Shown one piece after another: positions 27,201 through 34,652 of a stretch of 58,786 bases of DNA. Origin of the DNA: Mangrovimonas sp. TPBH4 (GTDB lineage Bacteria; Bacteroidota; Bacteroidia; Flavobacteriales; Flavobacteriaceae); contig NZ_LBIO01000061.1 of NCBI RefSeq assembly GCF_001280505.1, positions 1 to 58,786 on the forward strand, in the 5' to 3' direction. The notes under the pieces were generated by a model. The model saw only the letters and a list, made by a program, of their open reading frames with translations, made no database searches and was not told the origin of the DNA. Every line of letters starts with the position of its first letter. Position 1 is the first letter of the stretch. The position numbers were made by a program, and so were the translations under genes.

Positions 27201-27907
27201 GCAAATTTTTAAAAGAGGCTTTAGACGATTATTTAACCCAAAGAACCTTTGAGTCCAAACGCGAAAAGCCGTTAATGTACAATGATGGCCAAACCTACAT
27301 CCGTTACCAAAAAGGGTCCCTGGTATTTTATGCCTTGAGTGATTATATAGGGGAAGAAAAATTGAATAATGCCTTGAAAGCTTATGTAGATAAGGTGAAG
27401 TTTCAAGAAGCACCTTATACCACTTCGGTGGAAATGGTGGATTTTATCAGAGAGGTAACTCCAGACAGTTTGCAATATGTGATCAAAGATATGTTTGAAA
27501 CCATTACACTTTATGAAAATAGAGTAGCCGATGTAACTTCTACGGAGTTGGAAAATGGAAAATATAAGGTTGATATCCACTTTCAGGTGAGCAAATATAG
27601 AAATGACGAAAAGGGAAAACGCTTCTTTTCCGATAACGGGAAGGATTCTATACAGTACCAATCGGAAACAATGAAAAACCCTGAATATTCAGTTCTATTG
27701 GCCGATTATATAGATATAGGAATTTTTGGAGAAGAAGAAGTTGAAGGTGTTAAAAAGGAAACCGAGCTGTATCTGGAAAAGCAAAAAATAACCAAAATAG
27801 ATAATCATATTTCGATTATCGTGGATCAAAAACCTGTAGAAGTAGGTGTGGATCCTTACAATAAGTTAATTGATACAAATAGTAACGACAATAGGCAGAA
27901 GCTGTAG
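24257..27907 (+). CDS. ABC-2 type permease fused to an M1 family zinc metallopeptidase
   Basis: The protein has 1216 residues. The N-terminal half (about 1-600) has about twelve membrane helices in two ABC-2-like sets ('FSTIFTHELRYWLTKPTTYIYAAIFFVLAFFMASA...' and a second set from about 315). The C-terminal half (about 625-1200) is a soluble M1 peptidase. HEVAH (His937, Glu938, His941) binds zinc, the third ligand is in 'LSESLSEYVSL' about 20 residues later, and an exopeptidase-like segment 'GSFAQSFPNTIPFSEGVGF' precedes it. The peptidase is predicted to lie on the periplasmic side after the last helix. This fusion is a known Bacteroidota architecture whose substrate is not known. An obvious hairpin terminator follows. 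Confidence 0.9.
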   Translation: MFSTIFTHELRYWLTKPTTYIYAAIFFVLAFFMASASAGIFDSVTVTTGSSRIVNSPIGIFNLYNALTILIFFLFPSIIGISIYRDYKSEMHTILYSYPFSKANYLFAKFFSSIVVVTGIVFVIGLGMFIGFRFPGTNSELVGAFDLQSYLYAYLIYILPNVLLFGAIVFAVVTFTRNIAAGFITIVLLIFVQGLMEGMLSDPDNRALAAMLDPYGASAADYYVRYWTVAEQNEWHMPFKGLIIYNRLLWLGIASVIFGLVYRFFSFSQNAISISFKKDKGERFVKRNFGGITKINLPKVSFDYSFLQNLKTTWKLSNMEFLYIVKSWPFISILIVGLIIVLIALSEIGNIFGTPTLPVTWKMLNGGSAFVISINICTFLYAGLLVHRGNITRMGDLIDVTPIPNWTLFISKFIALLKMQLVMLGIVMLSGMLFQMYNGYFQFEIGHYLYELFVLNFISYAIWAFLSLFVQTLMRNPYLGLFVLIVISIGIPLLSLAGVEQAIFKFNQGPGYAYSDMNGYGDSFGLYMLYKLYWLMCGMILLVFTALFWVRGLPDSFKERFQIAKRRLTPKMTMLLSVFVIGFLALGFRIYYQNNVLNTRISSKESELRTVEWEKTYKKYENIPQPRIVAVKANLDIFPKQLDFDASGEYIMVNKTNVSIDSIFVNHNAYPSTFKFDKPNTLVSEDTIYNFDIYELKQPLLPGDSIKLSFTVKNKPNSLLEKNSPVRYNGTFINNFQIFPNLGYNGGELQDNKTREKYDLPPNDLKPMPTDSTALGNTYIAKDSDWVDFEATVSTSEDQIAIAPGYLQKEWTENGRRFFHYKMDSKTLNFYAFNSAKYEVKKDKWNDVNLEIYYHKGHEYNLDRMMAGMKASLDYNSKNFGPYQHKQLRIIEFPRTGGSFAQSFPNTIPFSEGVGFIADVDETEDGGVDYPFAITVHEVAHQWWAHQVIGADVLGATMLSESLSEYVSLKVLEHQQGKSQMRKFLKEALDDYLTQRTFESKREKPLMYNDGQTYIRYQKGSLVFYALSDYIGEEKLNNALKAYVDKVKFQEAPYTTSVEMVDFIREVTPDSLQYVIKDMFETITLYENRVADVTSTELENGKYKVDIHFQVSKYRNDEKGKRFFSDNGKDSIQYQSETMKNPEYSVLLADYIDIGIFGEEEVEGVKKETELYLEKQKITKIDNHISIIVDQKPVEVGVDPYNKLIDTNSNDNRQKL

Positions 27908-27912
27908 TAAAC

Positions 27913-27947
27913 TAAAAAAGCCATAAGTGATTCTTAAGGCTTTTTTT
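27913..27947 (+). terminator. Rho-independent terminator after the permease-M1 gene
   Basis: The stem AAAAAAGCCATAAG / CTTAAGGCTTTTTTT (one mismatch) has a short loop and a run of seven T. It lies 6 bp after the stop codon of the permease-peptidase gene. Confidence 0.85.
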
Positions 27948-28061
27948 ATGGAATCAATAAAGGAATGGAGGTATAATATTAATAGTATTTTAAGGTTTTA
28001 GAGATTGTAATTGATTAATTTTACCTTGATATCTAAAAGTTATTCCAATTGGAAATCTCCT

Positions 28062-28090
28062 TTGAGAATCTGAGGTTTCTTTTATATTTG
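28062..28090 (+). promoter_or_regulatory. Consensus promoter for the DUF4294-HlyIII operon
   Basis: TTG (28062-28064) and TATATTTG (28083-28090) are separated by 18 nt, a textbook Bacteroidota promoter. It lies 28 bp before the ATG at 28118. A second perfect -7 box, TAATTTTG, follows closely but lacks a matching upstream TTG. Confidence 0.65.
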
Positions 28091-28117
28091 GAATAATTTT
28101 GGATTTAAAAATTGTCT

Positions 28118-28795
28118 ATGAAGTGGCTTTGCTACATATTGGTTATTTGTCCCTTGGCCATATGGGCGCAAGAGGAACCTGTTGAACAAGATTCTACACA
28201 AGTGGATTATATTATTGTGGAAGGAGATTCTATTCCACGTACGGCCATAGACTTGCATGAAGTCATTTTGCTTCATAAATTAAAGTTTGATGACCAAGAA
28301 GCCCGGAAACGCTATTTAATTCTTAAGCGAAAAACCATAAAAGTATATCCCTATGCCAAATTGGCTGCAGAGCGATTGGTAACCCTTAACGAGCGTATTG
28401 GTAAGCTGGAAAACAACCGAGCGAAAAAGAAATATGCCAAAATGGTCCAGCATTATATTGAGGATGAATTTTCGGCAGAACTTAAAAAACTGACTCGAAC
28501 CGAAGGGCAAATTTTAGTGAAACTTATCCATCGGCAAACGGGAAGTACCGCTTTCGATTTGATAAAGGATCTTCGTAACAGCTGGCGAGCCTTCTGGTTT
28601 CAAAATACGGCTAGGCTGTTTGATATTTCTTTAAAAGAAGAGTTCGACCCTATGAATGTGAAGGAAGATTATTTAATTGAAGACATTCTGGAAAGAGCCT
28701 TCCAAAACGGACAGCTGCTTCGTCAAGAACCTGCTATAGACTTTGATTATTATGATTTAACAGACAAGTGGACCTTAACCAATGTCAAAAATTAG
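28118..28795 (+). CDS. DUF4294 family protein, exported
   Basis: The protein has 225 residues. The ATG at 28118 ('MKWLCYILVICPLAIWAQEE') starts a clean signal peptide. The mature part has 'DYIIVEGDSIPRTAIDLHEVILLHKLKF', then a long helix 'RKRYLILKRKTIKVYPYAKLAAERLVTLNERI', typical of DUF4294. The rest is helical and charged ('KKYAKMVQHYIEDEFSAELKKLTRTEGQILVKLIHRQTG'). The family is largely confined to Bacteroidota and its function is unknown. The hemolysin III gene begins 9 bp downstream, so they form an operon driven by the promoter at 28062. Confidence 0.88.
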   Translation: MKWLCYILVICPLAIWAQEEPVEQDSTQVDYIIVEGDSIPRTAIDLHEVILLHKLKFDDQEARKRYLILKRKTIKVYPYAKLAAERLVTLNERIGKLENNRAKKKYAKMVQHYIEDEFSAELKKLTRTEGQILVKLIHRQTGSTAFDLIKDLRNSWRAFWFQNTARLFDISLKEEFDPMNVKEDYLIEDILERAFQNGQLLRQEPAIDFDYYDLTDKWTLTNVKN

Positions 28796-28804
28796 AATGT
28801 CTCC

Positions 28805-29431
28805 ATGCGCAAACAAACCCAGCTTGAAGAACAGCTAAATGCCAGTAGCCATGCCTTGGGGGCGGTGTTAGGAATTGTGGGCCTTGTTTTGTTGATACTG
28901 TTTTGCAGTTCCAATATCCCTTGGGGATTGTTTAGCGTGATTATCTACGGTATTTCTATTATCGTCTTGTTTTTGGCTTCCGCCTTTTATCATGGAATCA
29001 GGGAAGAGCAGAAGAAGCATTATTTCCGGATAATGGACCATATAAGTATTTATTTCCTCATAGCAGGAACCTATACGCCTGTGTTGTTAATTGCCTTGCC
29101 AAATAGCCTAGGATGGCCTTTGTTTTGGGTGGTTTGGGGGATTGCTGCTTTTGGGGTGTTCTTAAAGCTGTTCTTTACCGGCCGATTTGAAGTCTTCTCG
29201 GTTATCCTTTATTTGGTAATGGGCTGGTTGATTGTCTTTGACTTTTCTGCACTTACAGAACAGATGTCTGCTGGGGGTATTACCTTATTGTTTGCCGGCG
29301 GACTTTTTTACACTTTGGGCATTATTTTTTATGCCATCGATCGCATACCCTACAATCATGTAATCTGGCACTTGTTTGTGTTGGCCGGTGCCATTAGCCA
29401 TTTCTTTATGATTTTCTTCTATGTGATTTAA
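28805..29431 (+). CDS. Hemolysin III (PAQR) family membrane protein
   Basis: The protein has 208 residues and seven predicted membrane helices. Family landmarks are 'EEQLNASSHALGAVLGIVGLVLLI' near the start, with the conserved Ser/His pair, 'FLASAFYHGIREEQKKHYFRIMDHISIYFLIAGTYTPVLLIAL', and 'IIFYAIDRIPYNHVIWHLFVLAGAISHFF' at the end. The histidines in these three segments form a zinc site in the PAQR superfamily, suggesting a lipid hydrolase rather than a true haemolysin. It is second in an operon with the DUF4294 gene, and it converges on the DUF4268 gene 7 bp away. Confidence 0.93.
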   Translation: MRKQTQLEEQLNASSHALGAVLGIVGLVLLILFCSSNIPWGLFSVIIYGISIIVLFLASAFYHGIREEQKKHYFRIMDHISIYFLIAGTYTPVLLIALPNSLGWPLFWVVWGIAAFGVFLKLFFTGRFEVFSVILYLVMGWLIVFDFSALTEQMSAGGITLLFAGGLFYTLGIIFYAIDRIPYNHVIWHLFVLAGAISHFFMIFFYVI

Positions 29432-29438
29432 TAAGGAA

Positions 29439-29870
29439 TCAATCTTGCTTGATAACATCTTGGAAATCTTCAAAAAACGTTTCAAATCGATCCATTGTAG
29501 TATTGAAAAATACCATTACATCCTGCCATGAATTTTTATTGTGAATGGAAACTTTTTGTTCCAATGGCACATAAATCCTTGAGATTTCTTTACCATTTTC
29601 AAGGACATGGTCTTCTTCAAAAATAGCTTCAGGCAAATAGTCTTCCAACAAAATAGTTTTTAAGGATTCCAATTGGCCCCAATAAGTGATCCTGTTTTCT
29701 AAATCGCCCTCAACATCCAGTGCAACCAGTGCTTTTTTGGTGTCGAAATGAAATTTAAAACTAAACTCCTTGATCTTGGTATCGTATAAAATCCATTTTC
29801 TTGGAAATGATTTTCCGAAACTGGTCCAAAACTCTTGTCGTAACAACCTAGATTCTTCTTTACTGAACAT
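29439..29870 (-). CDS. DUF4268 domain protein
   Basis: The protein has 143 residues. The whole chain matches the short form of DUF4268: 'LRQEFWTSFGKSFPRKWILYDTKIKEFSFKFHFDTKKALVALDVEG', then 'YWGQLESLKTILLEDYLPEAIFEEDHVLENGKEISRIYVPL', and a terminal helix 'WQDVMVFFNTTMDRFETFFEDF'. It is cytosolic, with no signal. Some DUF4268 domains occur beside restriction or nuclease genes; here nothing of that kind is nearby, and function is unknown. The gene lies 23 bp downstream of the ZIP transporter gene and is probably the last gene of that minus-strand unit. Confidence 0.85.
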   Translation of the reverse strand: MFSKEESRLLRQEFWTSFGKSFPRKWILYDTKIKEFSFKFHFDTKKALVALDVEGDLENRITYWGQLESLKTILLEDYLPEAIFEEDHVLENGKEISRIYVPLEQKVSIHNKNSWQDVMVFFNTTMDRFETFFEDFQDVIKQD

Positions 29871-29893
29871 GTATTAGAAAGTATTTTGAATTC

Positions 29894-30571
29894 TTAAATC
29901 ATATAGGCAATGGCAATCCCAAACAAGATAGCCAATAGTTTGGTAACACTAAATTTGTGGCCTTCGTCACTTTCAAACAAAATTGTGGTTGAAATATGGA
30001 AAAAGATACCAATCACAACTGCATTGATCATGGTGATATACTCAGCGATAACTTCCCAACTTTGGGACAACCAAGTACCTAATGGTGTCATAATGGCGAA
30101 TATGGAAAGAAACGCAATTATTTGCATATTGCTAAAGTTGGCATGCAGTAGAAAACCAGTTATGACTGTGGCTACGGGGATTTTATGCACTAAAATACCG
30201 TATACCATATCATTGTGTTCGTGGATTGGAAACCCTTCAAAAAAACTATGGATACACAAACTTACAAACAAGGCCCAAGGAAAGCTCTGTTCATGTTTGT
30301 GTACATGCACATGCCCGTGTTCGGCACCTTTGGAGAAGAATTCCAGAATGACTTGAAATAAAATCCCAAACATGATAAAGAGGCCTGTTTGTTTGGCCTC
30401 CAAATGCTCGTAGACTTCTGGGAGCAATTCAAAAAGGGTCAATGCCAGCAAAAAGGCACCGCTGAAGGCCAATAGCAGCTTTGTATTTAGAGTGTTACTT
30501 TTTTTTGTAAGAATAACGAAGGCAATACCAAATAGTACGGCAATAAAAGGCAAAAGATATTGATACATCAT
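29894..30571 (-). CDS. ZIP family metal (zinc/iron) transporter
   Basis: The protein has 225 residues from the ATG at 30571, with a second Met codon directly after. It has about seven to eight membrane helices. The cytosolic His-rich loop is 'HGHVHVHKHEQ'. The ZIP helix signature 'SLCIHSFFEGFPIHEHND' (H-S-x2-E-G) and the paired 'VIGIFFHISTTILFE' hold the metal ligands. It should import divalent metal ions such as Zn2+ or Fe2+ across the inner membrane. The start lies 15 bp after the upstream methyltransferase gene, so both are probably in one transcript. Confidence 0.93.
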   Translation of the reverse strand: MMYQYLLPFIAVLFGIAFVILTKKSNTLNTKLLLAFSGAFLLALTLFELLPEVYEHLEAKQTGLFIMFGILFQVILEFFSKGAEHGHVHVHKHEQSFPWALFVSLCIHSFFEGFPIHEHNDMVYGILVHKIPVATVITGFLLHANFSNMQIIAFLSIFAIMTPLGTWLSQSWEVIAEYITMINAVVIGIFFHISTTILFESDEGHKFSVTKLLAILFGIAIAYMI

Positions 30572-30586
30572 ACCACCAAGATACAA

Positions 30587-31318
30587 TTATTTAAAAATCA
30601 TAATTAAACGTTCCGAAGATGCTTTGTAGAATTTTCGCAAATTGTAATCTCCAAAAACATCCAGTAGATATACATCTGCTTTTTCAAAAAGCGATTCAAA
30701 ATCTTCCAAAGAAAGAGCTTTTACACGTTCTTGGAACTTATACTCTTGTCCTTCATATGAAAATGAAATATCCTTGAAAACATAACCGTCTTTTAGGTAA
30801 CGCTTAAGGTGAAAGTCTATACCTTCCATGGTTTTGGTTTCTTCTGGGACAAGGTTCGAAACAACAAAATCCTTGTTCATAAAGTCAATTACTCCCAAAC
30901 CATAGGTGTTTAAATTATGCTTTATGGCTTTTATGGTAGCGAGGTTGTTTTCGTCATTGTCGAAATATCCAAAACTTGTAAAAAGATTTAATACGGCATC
31001 AAATTCTTCCTCACAAGGTGAACACATATCATGAACCTTAAAATGAAGCTTTTCGGTTTCAAATTGCTTGGCATGGGCTATGCTGTTCTCAGAAAGGTCC
31101 ACACCCGTAACATCATACCCCAACGAATTTAAGTACTTGGAGTGCCGTCCCCGTCCACAGGCGAGATCCAGAATTTTGGAGTCCGGGGTAAGGTTAAGGT
31201 ACTTGCTAAGGTTGTCCATAAAGCGCTGTGCTTCATGTTGGTTTCTGTCTTTATAGAGTATATGGTAAAAAGGTGTGTCAAACCATGATTTATACCATTG
31301 TGTTGTGTCTTTTATCAT
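30587..31318 (-). CDS. Class I SAM-dependent methyltransferase
   Basis: The protein has 243 residues. The SAM-binding signature is 'ILDLACGRGRHSKYLNSLGYDVTGVDLSENSIAHAKQF' (motif I and the acidic end of strand 2). It is followed by 'FDAVLNLFTSFGYFDND' (motif II region). N-terminal 'WYKSWFDTPFYHILYKDRNQHEAQRFMDNLSKYL' is typical of a group of small-molecule or unidentified methyltransferases of the Methyltransf_25 family. The acceptor is unknown. It is the first gene of a minus-strand unit with the ZIP transporter and DUF4268 genes, divergent from the THUMP methyltransferase gene. Confidence 0.88.
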   Translation of the reverse strand: MIKDTTQWYKSWFDTPFYHILYKDRNQHEAQRFMDNLSKYLNLTPDSKILDLACGRGRHSKYLNSLGYDVTGVDLSENSIAHAKQFETEKLHFKVHDMCSPCEEEFDAVLNLFTSFGYFDNDENNLATIKAIKHNLNTYGLGVIDFMNKDFVVSNLVPEETKTMEGIDFHLKRYLKDGYVFKDISFSYEGQEYKFQERVKALSLEDFESLFEKADVYLLDVFGDYNLRKFYKASSERLIMIFK

Positions 31319-31392
31319 AAATATTTCAAGAGAAAAGGAACATTTGATGTTGCCTTGGTTGATTGTAGGTTCAACCTATTTACATAATGCTG

Positions 31393-31421
31393 TTATGTGC
31401 CACAAAAATACTTTATTTTTG
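31393..31421 (+). promoter_or_regulatory. Candidate promoter for the THUMP methyltransferase gene
   Basis: TTA (31393-31395, one base off TTG) is 18 nt from a perfect TATTTTTG (31414-31421). Initiation near 31428 would give a leader of about 14 nt. Confidence 0.45.
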
Positions 31422-31441
31422 CAATCTATTTGGAGTAAACT

Positions 31442-32599
31442 ATGGAGAATAATTTTAAGATGGTTGCCAAGACCTTATTTGGCTTTGAAGAATTGTTGGC
31501 TAAGGAATTGACCCAACTTGGAGCACAGGAAGTAAAACCGGGGGTGAGAAACGTAAGTTTTGTTGGGGACAAGGGCTTTATGTACAAAGCAAATCTGGCC
31601 TTGCGAACAGCCATTAAAATATTGAAACCCATTAAGTCGTTCCGTGTGGTGAGCGAGCAGGATTTGTATGATAAAGTGTACCAAATGCCATGGGAGAATT
31701 ATATGAAATCCACGGGATCTTTGGCCATTGATGCCACTGTACACTCCAAAATGTTTACCCATTCCAAGTACATTGCTCTTAAAACCAAGGATGCCATTGT
31801 AGACAAATTTAGAAACACTACAGGGCATCGTCCTAGTGTGGATTTACGGTTTCCGGATCTAAAAATCAATGTGCATATCGATCGTCAGCAATGTACCATT
31901 TCCTTGGATACTTCGGGGGAATCCTTACATAGGAGAGGATATAAGACCGCTACCAATATTGCGCCAATTAACGAAGTCCTTGCCGCAGGTTTGGTAATGT
32001 TGTCCGGATGGGATGGACAATCCGATTTGATGGATCCCATGTGTGGTAGTGGTACCATTTTAATTGAGGCAGCCATGATAGCCTGTAACATTCCGCCAAA
32101 CCTAATGCGAAAGGAATTTGCTTTTGAACGCTGGCAGGATTGGGATGTCGATTTATTTGAAACCATTGAAGAATCCCTGTTGAAAAAGACACGGGATTTT
32201 CACCATAAAATAATTGGCTACGATAAATCGCCAAGTGCAGTGAACAAAGCCAAGGACAATGTGAAAAATGCGCACTTGGAAGAGTTTATAACCATAAAAC
32301 ACGAAGATTTCTTTAAAACGCAAAAGGCAGGAACCGAGAAATTGCACATGTTGTTCAATCCTCCATATGGTGAGCGTTTGGATATAGAAATGGAAAGTTT
32401 TTATAAAGCAATAGGGGATACCCTAAAACAAGGTTATCCAGGAACCGATGCTTGGTTTATTACTTCTAATTTGGATGCCTTGAAATTCGTAGGCCTACGA
32501 CCATCCAGAAAAATTCAATTGTACAATGCTAAATTGGAATCTAAATTGGTGAAATATGTCATGTACGAAGGCAGTAAAAAAGGGAAGTACATGTCCTAA
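31442..32599 (+). CDS. THUMP domain class I RNA methyltransferase
   Basis: The protein has 385 residues. The THUMP RNA-binding domain spans about residues 45-155 ('NLALRTAIKILKPIKSF', 'KLYDKVYQMPWENYM'-like region, 'RQQCTISLDTSGESLHRRGYK'). The UPF0020 methyltransferase domain follows, with 'DPMCGSGTILIEAAMIACNIPPNLMRKEFAFERW' (SAM motif I) and the N6/N2-type catalytic motif 'FNPPYGER'. It resembles the N-terminal half of RlmL, which makes m2G2445 in 23S rRNA, and the archaeal tRNA enzyme Trm14. The target is probably a guanine N2 in rRNA. It is monocistronic with a perfect terminator. Confidence 0.92.
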   Translation: MENNFKMVAKTLFGFEELLAKELTQLGAQEVKPGVRNVSFVGDKGFMYKANLALRTAIKILKPIKSFRVVSEQDLYDKVYQMPWENYMKSTGSLAIDATVHSKMFTHSKYIALKTKDAIVDKFRNTTGHRPSVDLRFPDLKINVHIDRQQCTISLDTSGESLHRRGYKTATNIAPINEVLAAGLVMLSGWDGQSDLMDPMCGSGTILIEAAMIACNIPPNLMRKEFAFERWQDWDVDLFETIEESLLKKTRDFHHKIIGYDKSPSAVNKAKDNVKNAHLEEFITIKHEDFFKTQKAGTEKLHMLFNPPYGERLDIEMESFYKAIGDTLKQGYPGTDAWFITSNLDALKFVGLRPSRKIQLYNAKLESKLVKYVMYEGSKKGKYMS

Positions 32600-32604
32600 A
32601 GATT

Positions 32605-32640
32605 AAAAAAAGCGTTTCAAAACTGAAACGCTTTTTTTTT
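32605..32640 (+). terminator. Perfect bidirectional terminator
   Basis: The stem is AAGCGTTTCA / TGAAACGCTT with loop AAAC, flanked by A6 and T9. It ends the THUMP methyltransferase gene and lies upstream of the convergent SYLF gene stop, so it can serve both strands. Confidence 0.9.
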
Positions 32641-32657
32641 ATGATATTATAATTTTT

Positions 32658-33191
32658 CTAAAATCCCTTATAGTTGAATATTTGTCCCCCAACAGACACC
32701 TCGGCCATTAAGCCCCCCTTGGTGTGGGTAAACACAGCTACGCCATCGGTGTATTTGGCATCCAGGGATTGCCCCATGGTTAAGGCTGTTGCAGAGATGC
32801 CGGCATCAAACTTAAAGTCCCCTTTCTTGAATTCATCAAGAGCACTGGCAGTTTCAAAAAAGATGATTTCAATAAGCGCCTGTCCTCCAATTTGGGCACC
32901 GACATTAATTTCTTTCAAACTGGCCATTCCTTGTGCCACACCAGACACATACAATACGCCATTTCCAGAAGCCCCGCCAACTATAAGCCCTCCTTTACCA
33001 ACATTTGGGAAAATAGCATAACCCGCAGATTTGTCAAAATACTTCTTTAAATCTGGAGAGTGTTCCAACATTTCAACTTTAGCCTTTTCTGCATCGATAA
33101 TAATTTTTCTGTCTTTCTCAGTTTGAGAATAGGCAGATATGGCAAACATGCTAAGTACAAAAACGAAAACTATTTTTTTTAACTGTTTCAT
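32658..33191 (-). CDS. YSC84-related SYLF lipid-binding domain protein, exported
   Basis: The protein has 177 residues. A signal peptide ends at 'ISAYSQ' (about residue 22). The SYLF domain covers nearly all the rest: 'SAGYAIFPNVGKGGLIVGGASGNGVLYVSG' and 'SLKEINVGAQIGGQALIEIIFFETASALDEFKKGDFKFDAGISATALTMGQS', ending with 'YTDGVAVFTHTKGGLMAEVSVGGQIFNY'. The eukaryotic homologue binds phosphoinositides. The bacterial ones are periplasmic or outer-membrane associated and of unclear function. The upstream region has a TATCTTTA box that resembles those before the SIMPL and DUF1579 genes. Confidence 0.93.
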   Translation of the reverse strand: MKQLKKIVFVFVLSMFAISAYSQTEKDRKIIIDAEKAKVEMLEHSPDLKKYFDKSAGYAIFPNVGKGGLIVGGASGNGVLYVSGVAQGMASLKEINVGAQIGGQALIEIIFFETASALDEFKKGDFKFDAGISATALTMGQSLDAKYTDGVAVFTHTKGGLMAEVSVGGQIFNYKGF

Positions 33192-33316
33192 AATGATGGT
33201 GTTTTGTTAAAAATTGAAGATTAAAGATAATGAATTTTAAAGTAAACACCTGTTAAGCAGTGTTTTAAATTTTTGTAATGGTAACTTTTGTTAAAAATGA
33301 AATAATAGGAAATTGA

Positions 33317-33340
33317 AAGAGGGCCCCAAAGGACCCTCTT
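33317..33340 (-). terminator. Hairpin after the DUF6048 gene
   Basis: AAGAGGGTCC / GGGCCCTCTTT (one mismatch) is a GC-rich stem about 33 bp after the DUF6048 stop. Only a short T-tract follows on the minus strand, so the call is moderate. Confidence 0.5.
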
Positions 33341-33372
33341 AAACAAACTAATATTTTGAGTTGAAGCATTGC

Positions 33373-34119
33373 TTATTCCTCTTCTTGCACTACTTTTTTG
33401 TCTTTTTTGAAAATAGGAATTAAATACGAAACCGAGTAGCCAAACCCCATCCCGAAGGCACCACTGTCATAGGTTCTGTTAAACCCAGGAATGTAGATGT
33501 TCTCAAAGTTTCCAGGTTCGGTTTCGGTAATACGTCCTTTTAGCTGGGCATTGATGCCTACAAAAAGGTTTTTTAAGGTTTCTGCTTTTATACCAATAAT
33601 AAGTTCACCCCAAATGGCAGTAAGGCCACTGTGTTCTTGGGATACGGAAGAATTATATTGATTGTTCCAGTATTGATCGGGGTTGTAAATCGTATAGCTG
33701 TTTACAGTTTGACTGAAGGTACTGGCACCTACTCTAAAACCCGCATAGATCATGTTTTGCATGTCCAGCCAATTGGTGTACATATTGTAATCTACTCCAG
33801 CCTTAAAATAGCCTCCTTTGGTTGTGACATCCAGAAAATCGGTAATGGTGTTTTTTTCTTCGGTCCCTATTTCACCCGCCAAATACAATTTTTGGGTTAA
33901 ACGGTAATCGCCCATAATTTCAAATCCGGAATAGTCCTCATCAATCAAACTGCGGATGGGTTTACTAATATCGGCTCCAATACGTAGACCGTATTTTTGT
34001 TTGTAAACTAAGGTGTCGCTGCCAATAGAGTCTTTTTCCTGTTGAGCTGTTGCTAATAAAGGGAACAACAGCAATACCAATATTTTAATGATAAATGTTG
34101 ATGTGTGCTGCTGTTTCAT
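33373..34119 (-). CDS. DUF6048 family outer-membrane beta-barrel-like protein
   Basis: The protein has 248 residues. A signal peptide ends near 'LLATAQQ' (about residue 26). The mature chain alternates polar and aromatic residues in strands such as 'YGLRIGADISKPI', 'YSGFEIMGDYRL', 'KLYLAGEIGTEE', 'YFKAGVDYNMY', 'MIYAGFRVGASTF' and 'GMGFGYSVSYLI', as in a small outer-membrane barrel. It ends with a charged 'KKDKKVVQEEE'. It matches DUF6048, found next to DUF6452 in many flavobacteria. The start overlaps the end of the DUF6452 gene by 35 bp in another frame, so translation is likely coupled. Confidence 0.82.
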   Translation of the reverse strand: MKQQHTSTFIIKILVLLLFPLLATAQQEKDSIGSDTLVYKQKYGLRIGADISKPIRSLIDEDYSGFEIMGDYRLTQKLYLAGEIGTEEKNTITDFLDVTTKGGYFKAGVDYNMYTNWLDMQNMIYAGFRVGASTFSQTVNSYTIYNPDQYWNNQYNSSVSQEHSGLTAIWGELIIGIKAETLKNLFVGINAQLKGRITETEPGNFENIYIPGFNRTYDSGAFGMGFGYSVSYLIPIFKKDKKVVQEEE

Positions 34120-34618
34120 TTTCTATGGTTGTGTTTACTGTTACGGCGTTAATGATCCAAATGTCCTCATCGTTGGTTTCGTCTACATCTATTTCGGTTC
34201 CGGCAAAGGTGCTTTTATAGCCGCAGGCTCTTGAAACGTAAACAAATTCTGGAGTATAGTTAACTTCTATAATATCGGTGTTGGAAGCAGTGCTTTCGTC
34301 AGTGTCACTATCGTAATCGGTGTCTATTTTTAATTCAAATCTAGAAATAGCAGTCATGCCTTCTTCTTGAAAATTTAATGGTAACAGAATCGAATCTGTA
34401 GTTGTACTGGAAACAATTTCTTCTTCTAGACCTTCACCCTTTACTGTAAGCATTCTAGCTGAAAGGGTACTAGTTGGATTGTTTACGTCATAAAACCGAA
34501 TAATTAAATGAGGAGTGGTAGCTGTGGTTTCGGCACATATATCATCTTTTTCACAACCTAAAACAAGGTATCCCAGGATGGCTAAAAGCGGACATACAAT
34601 TTTTAAATATCTTACCAT
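34085..34618 (-). CDS. DUF6452 family lipoprotein-like protein
   Basis: The protein has 177 residues. The signal ends in a lipobox-like 'LGYLVLGCEKDD' (Cys22), indicating a lipoprotein. The mature domain is beta-rich: 'TTPHLIIRFYDVNNPTSTLSARMLTVKG', 'DSILLPLNFQEEGMTAISRFELKIDTDYDSDT', 'IIEVNYTPEFVYVSRACGYKSTFAG'. This agrees with DUF6452, a Bacteroidota family of unknown function. The last residues are encoded over the start of the DUF6048 gene. Upstream lies rlmD, whose stop is 34 bp before this ATG, so the three genes may form one transcript. Confidence 0.8.
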   Translation of the reverse strand: MVRYLKIVCPLLAILGYLVLGCEKDDICAETTATTPHLIIRFYDVNNPTSTLSARMLTVKGEGLEEEIVSSTTTDSILLPLNFQEEGMTAISRFELKIDTDYDSDTDESTASNTDIIEVNYTPEFVYVSRACGYKSTFAGTEIDVDETNDEDIWIINAVTVNTTIENETAAHINIYH

Positions 34619-34652
34619 AGTTAGATGTTCTGATTAGCAGAATTAGGGTGTC

